A stretch of DNA of 9,618 nucleotides. Origin: Flavobacteriaceae bacterium. Lineage in GTDB: Bacteria > Bacteroidota > Bacteroidia > Flavobacteriales > Flavobacteriaceae. Location of the stretch: the NCBI GenBank assembly GCA_002687665.1, contig NZAX01000074.1, positions 14,044 through 23,661 of the forward strand, written 5' to 3'. Shown in pieces: positions 6,651 to 9,618 of this stretch (position 1 is its first letter; every line of letters begins with the position of its first letter). The notes beneath the pieces were generated by a model that was not told where the DNA came from, ran no database searches, and saw nothing but the letters and a program-made list of their open reading frames with translations. A program made the position numbers and the translations under genes.

Positions 6651-7895
6651 TTATTTTGAAATCTCTAATAAGGGTTGAAAAGCAAATGCTTTCCAGTGTT
6701 GCTCAGCTTCTTGGGGCGTGATCTTACCATCAAAAACAAGCATACGATAATTCAATTCATAGGATTTTTGGGGTTCAATTTTCCAGTCTTTATGTCTTAT
6801 GGGGCAAAATTCAAAAAACATATCACCCCTTCCTTTGTTAGCATTCATTGGCCATATTCTCATAGGCTCGGGATGAGATCGATTGTTGGGATGACTCATA
6901 AAAAGGACACCAGTAATGTCCTCTCCAACACTGGCATCTCCATATACAATGCACCATTTTGCCAAGGTACCGTCAGCCGATACTCTATTTTTTCCTTCAG
7001 ATGTAATGACCTCACAATTTTCTTTATCCCATTGTTCTTTAAAGCGAAACCCTAAACCACCTCCATATCTATACGCCTCGAAAAGGATGCCTCTTTCCAG
7101 TGGGGAACTAAACTTAGTGGTGTAGTCTATGAAATATTGTTTAGGATTATTGTTTTTCCATACTTTGACAGTAAGGTTTTCATTTAGTGCCAACTTTGTC
7201 CCTTTTTTTGACGTCAAATTAAAATGTTCTTGATGTGCGACAAAGCCACCATAAATACTTCCAGCAATAATGTTTTTAAAACTTTTAAACAAGACTGTAC
7301 CCTGCCCGTCTTTTAAATTCCAAAAATCTACTCTTCTATCATTGATTCTGGTCCTAGTCCAGGGTCCCCAAACACCGTAGTGGTGATAATGGTCGGGTGG
7401 TTGAATTCTGGTAAGAGTATCTCCTTTGGAAGAAATAATGGGGTGGATATAACCGGATTTTTGATAAAGTTTATCAACCCCTTCAGGGGGTAATTTCATT
7501 TCATAACGATAATGTATCAATGATTGATCTCCAAACTTTAGCTTTAGATCACCATTATCTAATATGTAATTAAATAAAGGAGCATTTTTTAGATTTTTTT
7601 TATATGTAAAGCAGTAAGTGGTTTTGACTCCAGGTTCATTGGTATGCTTAAACCAGATTTTATTTTTTTGATTGTGGTCTATCTGAAATGGGACAACTTC
7701 CGTCTCAATTCCATTTTTTTTAACCAATACGATGTCTTTATCCCAGCAGTAGTTTTTTTGGTTATCAAGCACAATTGAAACAGGCCTCTCAAAATCTGAA
7801 GAAAAATCATCCTCAACTTTTATGCACAAACAGTTTTGTCCATTTACAATTACACTTCCAAAAAAAAGTAAAGACAAGAAATATAAATTTTTCAT
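6651..7895 (-). CDS. Exported DUF6807 (so-called PmoA family) protein, first gene of the operon
   Basis: This 414-residue protein has a cleavable signal peptide (MKNLYFLSLLFFGSVIVNG, likely cut after residue 19). The body matches the DUF6807 family: a beta-rich first half, then the hallmark PPDHYHHYGVWGPWTRTRI (166-184), GGFVAHQEHFNL (216-227), EAYRYGGGLGFRF (273-285), GVLFMSHPNNRSHPEPMRIWPM (329-350, quoted as the region only) and FEFCPIRHKDW (361-371). Databases often label this family 'PmoA' or 'methane oxygenase', but it has nothing visible in common with particulate methane monooxygenase. Members recur next to Gfo/Idh/MocA enzymes and ThuA-like proteins in Bacteroidota and Planctomycetota sugar loci, so a role on carbohydrate in the periplasm is likely. 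The reaction is not established. It is the promoter-proximal gene of the minus-strand operon and lies across a 265-bp divergent region from the ThuA-like gene. Confidence 0.85.
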   Translation of the reverse strand: MKNLYFLSLLFFGSVIVNGQNCLCIKVEDDFSSDFERPVSIVLDNQKNYCWDKDIVLVKKNGIETEVVPFQIDHNQKNKIWFKHTNEPGVKTTYCFTYKKNLKNAPLFNYILDNGDLKLKFGDQSLIHYRYEMKLPPEGVDKLYQKSGYIHPIISSKGDTLTRIQPPDHYHHYGVWGPWTRTRINDRRVDFWNLKDGQGTVLFKSFKNIIAGSIYGGFVAHQEHFNLTSKKGTKLALNENLTVKVWKNNNPKQYFIDYTTKFSSPLERGILFEAYRYGGGLGFRFKEQWDKENCEVITSEGKNRVSADGTLAKWCIVYGDASVGEDITGVLFMSHPNNRSHPEPMRIWPMNANKGRGDMFFEFCPIRHKDWKIEPQKSYELNYRMLVFDGKITPQEAEQHWKAFAFQPLLEISK

Positions 7896-7936
7896 TATGA
7901 AGTTTTAGTAGTTAAAACTAGTTTATTAGAGTGTTT

Positions 7937-7962
7937 TATTGTAATGTAAAATATTGTAATGT
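7937..7962. repeat. Two 11-bp direct repeats upstream of the DUF6807 operon
   Basis: TATTGTAATGT occurs exactly twice, at 7937-7947 and 7952-7962, with a 15-bp period. The pair lies 42-67 bases before the operon's first start codon. The core TATTGT reappears in the opposite orientation twice at 8004-8017. This could be a tandem regulator-binding site for the operon, but the region is very AT-rich and chance similarity is possible. Confidence 0.45.
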
Positions 7963-8003
7963 TTATTTGAATTCAATTTTTTAAATGGCATTAGATCGCA
8001 TTA

Positions 8004-8017
8004 ACAATATACAATAT
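8004..8017. repeat. Tandem 7-bp repeat ACAATAT x2 in the divergent promoter region
   Basis: ACAATAT is repeated head to tail at 8004-8010 and 8011-8017. It is the reverse complement of the ATATTGT core at 7951-7957, so the divergent region holds four TATTGT cores arranged as two pairs facing each other. Just to the left, GCATTA occurs at 7988-7993 and 7998-8003, one helical turn apart. The function is unknown; a regulatory site is a guess. Confidence 0.35.
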
Positions 8018-8065
8018 TTACAAGGCCTTTTTGTTAATTACTTTATAAATTGACTAATTAATTAT

Positions 8066-8073
8066 TAAATTTG
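8066..8073 (+). promoter_or_regulatory. Bacteroidota-type -7 box for the ThuA-like gene
   Basis: TAAATTTG matches the Bacteroidota -7 consensus TAnnTTTG exactly and points towards the gene at 8161, giving a predicted transcript start near 8080 and a leader of about 80 nt. The expected -33 TTTG is weak (CTTTAT around 8041-8046), so strength may depend on an activator, or on release from repression at the palindrome just downstream. Confidence 0.45.
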
Positions 8074-8083
8074 CCAAGCAAAA

Positions 8084-8097
8084 CGTGTACGCACACG
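8084..8097. promoter_or_regulatory. Candidate LacI-family operator
   Basis: CGTGTACGCACACG is a 14-bp palindrome with one mismatched pair (A8089/C8092) and a central CG, the usual layout of LacI-family operators, which often control sugar catabolism. It sits about 4-17 bases after the predicted start of the plus-strand transcript, a position suited to repression. It is the only GC-rich patch in an otherwise AT-rich 265-bp region. No regulator gene is present in the window, so the family is inferred from shape only. Confidence 0.45.
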
Positions 8098-8160
8098 ACT
8101 GGAATGTAAATTTAATAATTTTAAAAATTATTTTTTATTTAAAATTAGTAATCTTGACTT

Positions 8161-9099
8161 ATGATTAAACCAATTTCAATTCTGCTTAAATCTAAATCAC
8201 TCGTTACTGTTTTTTTATCATTTGCAATTACGTTAGTTCATGGGCAGAGTTTACCATCTTTTGAATTAAGTTCAGAATGGAAAGAAAAAATTGAATCTAT
8301 GGTGAGTGATCAAAAAAAAACACATGTGAAAAAGAAGAAAAAATTATTGATTTTTTCTCTTTACACGGGATACCAGCATTGGACAATACCACACACTGAG
8401 GCAGTAATGCAAATGATTGCCCAAAATTCAGGTGCTTTTGAGGTAACTCCATCAAGGGATTATACCGTTTTTAATAAAAAAAACATTTCAAAATATGATG
8501 TCATAGTTCTCAACAACACAAACTCTCATGGTGATCGTAGGGATTTGTTTTGGGATATTTTCAATAAGGATTCTACATTAAGTCAACAACAAAAAATAAA
8601 GAAAGCCAAACGATTAGAAGATAATTTAATTCAATTTGTAAAGAAAGGAAAAGGACTTATGCTTCTGCACGGTGCCATTGTAATGCAAAATAATTCTATC
8701 GAATTTAGTGACATGACTGGAGGTAGTTTTGACTATCACCCCCCTCAGCAGAAACTTCATGTAAAATTGGTTGACCCTAAACATCCTTTAGTTAGTAGTT
8801 TTGATCCAAATGGCTTTATTCACTATGACGAACCCTATTTTTTTAAAAATGCTTATTACAGATATGATTTTAGACCCTTATTGTATGTCGAATTAGATAA
8901 AATAAAGATGAATAGAGAGCGCCCCAAAGACAAAATAAAATACATTTCATGGATCAAACGTTACGGCCGTGGCAGGGTTTTTTATTCCTCTCCATCTCAT
9001 AATGCGCAAAGTTTTGAAAACCGAAAATTTCTTCAATTTCTGGGAAATGGGCTTTTATATACTGCGGGATTATTTGATTGTGACGACTCACCCCTATAA
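8161..9099 (+). CDS. Exported ThuA-like domain protein
   Basis: This 312-residue protein starts with a signal peptide (MIKPISILLKSKSLVTVFLS, continuing to LVHG; likely cleavage after residue 28), which supports the chosen ATG. A lysine-rich linker (51-61) precedes the ThuA domain, a class I glutamine amidotransferase-like fold. Recognisable pieces are KKLLIFSLYTGYQHWTIPHT (60-79), YDVIVLNNTNSHG (112-124), FVKKGKGLMLLHGA (159-172), VDPKHPLVSSF (204-214), IHYDEPYFF (220-228) and RYGRGRVFYSSPSHN (267-281). The catalytic cysteine of true amidotransferases is absent: MLLHGA replaces the nucleophile elbow, as is usual in ThuA proteins. ThuA was first linked to trehalose uptake and use in rhizobia, and ThuA-like proteins often accompany Gfo/Idh/MocA and DUF6807 genes in Bacteroidota, as here across the divergent promoter. 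The biochemical activity of this group is not settled. The C-terminus appears complete. Confidence 0.88.
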   Translation: MIKPISILLKSKSLVTVFLSFAITLVHGQSLPSFELSSEWKEKIESMVSDQKKTHVKKKKKLLIFSLYTGYQHWTIPHTEAVMQMIAQNSGAFEVTPSRDYTVFNKKNISKYDVIVLNNTNSHGDRRDLFWDIFNKDSTLSQQQKIKKAKRLEDNLIQFVKKGKGLMLLHGAIVMQNNSIEFSDMTGGSFDYHPPQQKLHVKLVDPKHPLVSSFDPNGFIHYDEPYFFKNAYYRYDFRPLLYVELDKIKMNRERPKDKIKYISWIKRYGRGRVFYSSPSHNAQSFENRKFLQFLGNGLLYTAGLFDCDDSPL

Positions 9100-9198
9100 A
9101 ACCTATACAATTCTAAACAAATTTATCGGGCACTGAAGAAAATCAATACTCCGGTAAAATTGACCTTGTATCCTGAGGTAAAAAATGATAGTTGTTAG
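9100..9198 (+). pseudogene. Decayed C-terminal fragment of an alpha/beta hydrolase (esterase/prolyl oligopeptidase type)
   Basis: The 112-bp gap after the ThuA-like gene is not random. In the same frame as that gene, directly after its stop, 32 codons run to a TAG at 9196-9198 and contain SKQIYRALKKIN, then TPVKLTLYP, then YPEVKNDSC. This strongly resembles the last beta-strand region of secreted alpha/beta hydrolases, where ALKKxxxPVKxTxYPGVGHDSW carries the catalytic histidine in GHDSW. Here GH is replaced by KN, the Trp position is Cys, and a stop follows. There is no start codon, no nucleophile elbow and no room for the rest of the fold, so it is a relic, not a gene. It shows that a hydrolase gene once lay here and was mostly deleted, probably when the ThuA-like and sulfatase genes became neighbours. 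A chance match is possible, since the fragment is short. Confidence 0.5.
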
Positions 9199-9211
9199 AT
9201 TCATCAAATCT

Positions 9212-9618
9212 TTATTCGTCAGCAGATCTCTCCCAAATTCTTTTACCATCAATGTCATACAGATCGCCTGGGGTCATAATGACTTTATGCAAGCGTTTTT
9301 CTTCGAACTGCCGTCCTAAACCATCCGGCTTTTTTCTGGCATTGGCTATTCTGAGATCAATATGTTTTTTTAATGAATCGAGTGTAGATTTATAGTATAA
9401 ATTATTGACTAAATTATCCATTTCCTCCCTATCTTTTTCATGATCATATAGTTCATAACCGTGTTCTCCATTCTCCCCCCATTTTGTCAGTCTAAATCTT
9501 TCAGTTTTTATTGAATAACCCTGAATCCCAGACTCTTTAAAGTTTAAACTTCCATGCTGAGAAGCTCTCCACCTTGTCAATGCACTTTCTCTAACCTTAT
9601 GTTTAAGATCATTGAAAA
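9212..9618 (-). CDS. Sulfatase (arylsulfatase / iduronate-2-sulfatase-like), C-terminal part only
   Basis: The frame is open from the right edge to the TAA at 9214-9212, giving 134 residues; a TTG at 9580 is internal and not the start. The segment GYSIKTERFRLTKW, followed by ELYDHEKDREEMDNLVNN, is the standard C-terminal signature of type I (formylglycine) sulfatases, where the chain folds back over the active site. KVRESALTRW upstream also fits. The catalytic Cys/Ser-x-Pro-x-Arg motif would lie outside the window, so the subclass and substrate cannot be given. After the usual end of the domain there is a basic tail of roughly 45 residues (from RIANARKKPDGLG to WERSADE) whose role is unclear. 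The gene converges on the ThuA-like gene, and its promoter lies beyond the right edge. In marine Bacteroidota such enzymes remove sulfate from algal polysaccharides, consistent with a glycan-use locus. Confidence 0.88.
   Translation of the reverse strand, partial: FNDLKHKVRESALTRWRASQHGSLNFKESGIQGYSIKTERFRLTKWGENGEHGYELYDHEKDREEMDNLVNNLYYKSTLDSLKKHIDLRIANARKKPDGLGRQFEEKRLHKVIMTPGDLYDIDGKRIWERSADE

Larger units (their letters stand above)
8060..8120. repeat. 13-bp perfect inverted repeat framing a central palindrome
   Basis: The arms AATTATTAAATTT (8060-8072) and AAATTTAATAATT (8108-8120) are exact reverse complements separated by 35 bases. Their centre (8090) nearly coincides with that of the GC-containing palindrome at 8084-8097 (centre 8090.5). 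Each arm carries a -7-like TAAATTT sequence facing outwards on its own coding direction, so the element could be a symmetric pair of divergent promoters around a shared operator. The arms are pure A/T, which weakens the statistical case. Confidence 0.45.

Noticed and set aside
6675..7055. A 126-codon plus-strand open frame opposite the DUF6807 gene
   Set aside because: It is antisense to a well-supported conserved gene, has no recognisable domain, and has the composition expected of a shadow frame.
6651..7895. Methane/ammonia monooxygenase subunit A (PmoA), the name often attached to this family
   Set aside because: The protein has a signal peptide and a soluble, beta-rich body with no set of membrane helices. 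The 'PmoA' label on DUF6807 proteins is a naming artefact.
9148..9171. Imperfect hairpin ATAC..GGT / ACC..GTAT as a terminator for the ThuA-like gene
   Set aside because: The stem is interrupted and no T tract follows. The stretch is better explained as coding sequence of a decayed hydrolase.
9197..9211. Hairpin AGATT-CATCA-AATCT as a bidirectional terminator between the convergent genes
   Set aside because: The stem has five pairs with only one G-C, the T runs are poorly placed, and predicted stability would be negligible.
9212..9580. A complete 122-residue gene starting at TTG 9580
   Set aside because: The frame stays open upstream to the window edge and the upstream residues continue the sulfatase fold, so this is an internal codon of a longer gene.

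Overview
The window looks like a chromosomal segment of an AT-rich Bacteroidota bacterium, most likely a marine Flavobacteriia-type organism. Supporting signs are the parA-parB-DUF5683 gene order typical of Flavobacteria, an FtsB/DivIC-like protein of the flavobacterial type, start codons without obvious Shine-Dalgarno sequences, a TAnnTTTG-type -7 box, and a dense set of exported sugar-catabolism families (secreted Gfo/Idh/MocA enzymes, DUF6807, ThuA-like protein, sulfatase). No database search was possible, so family names rest on motif recognition.

Left part (1-2339, all on the minus strand): a housekeeping block read in the order ftsB-like, parA, parB, DUF5683. ParA and ParB are complete and 3 bases apart. 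The DUF5683 gene starts with GTG inside the 3' end of parB and runs off the left edge. The ftsB-like gene uses a TTG start only 11 bases after the stop of a cytochrome c gene, so it forms the tail of the catabolic operon to its right.

Middle (2351-7895, minus strand): a compact operon of five genes with gaps of 24 bases or less. In transcription order they encode a DUF6807 protein, a Tat-exported Gfo/Idh/MocA oxidoreductase, a lipoprotein Gfo/Idh/MocA-like oxidoreductase, a lipoprotein PQQ-type glucose/sorbosone dehydrogenase, and a small membrane-anchored mono-haem cytochrome c. Every product carries an export signal. The simplest reading is an envelope-located oxidation module for a sugar or sugar derivative, with electrons passed to cytochrome c. 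The substrate cannot be read from the sequence.

Right part: a 265-bp divergent promoter region (7896-8160) carries short direct repeats, a 13-bp inverted repeat, and inside it an almost concentric LacI-type palindrome just downstream of a good -7 box. It separates the operon from an exported ThuA-like gene on the plus strand (8161-9099). Between that gene and a convergent partial sulfatase gene (9212 to the right edge) lies what looks like a decayed C-terminal fragment of an alpha/beta hydrolase, with the catalytic His position changed. This points to past deletion or rearrangement at the edge of the sugar-utilisation locus.
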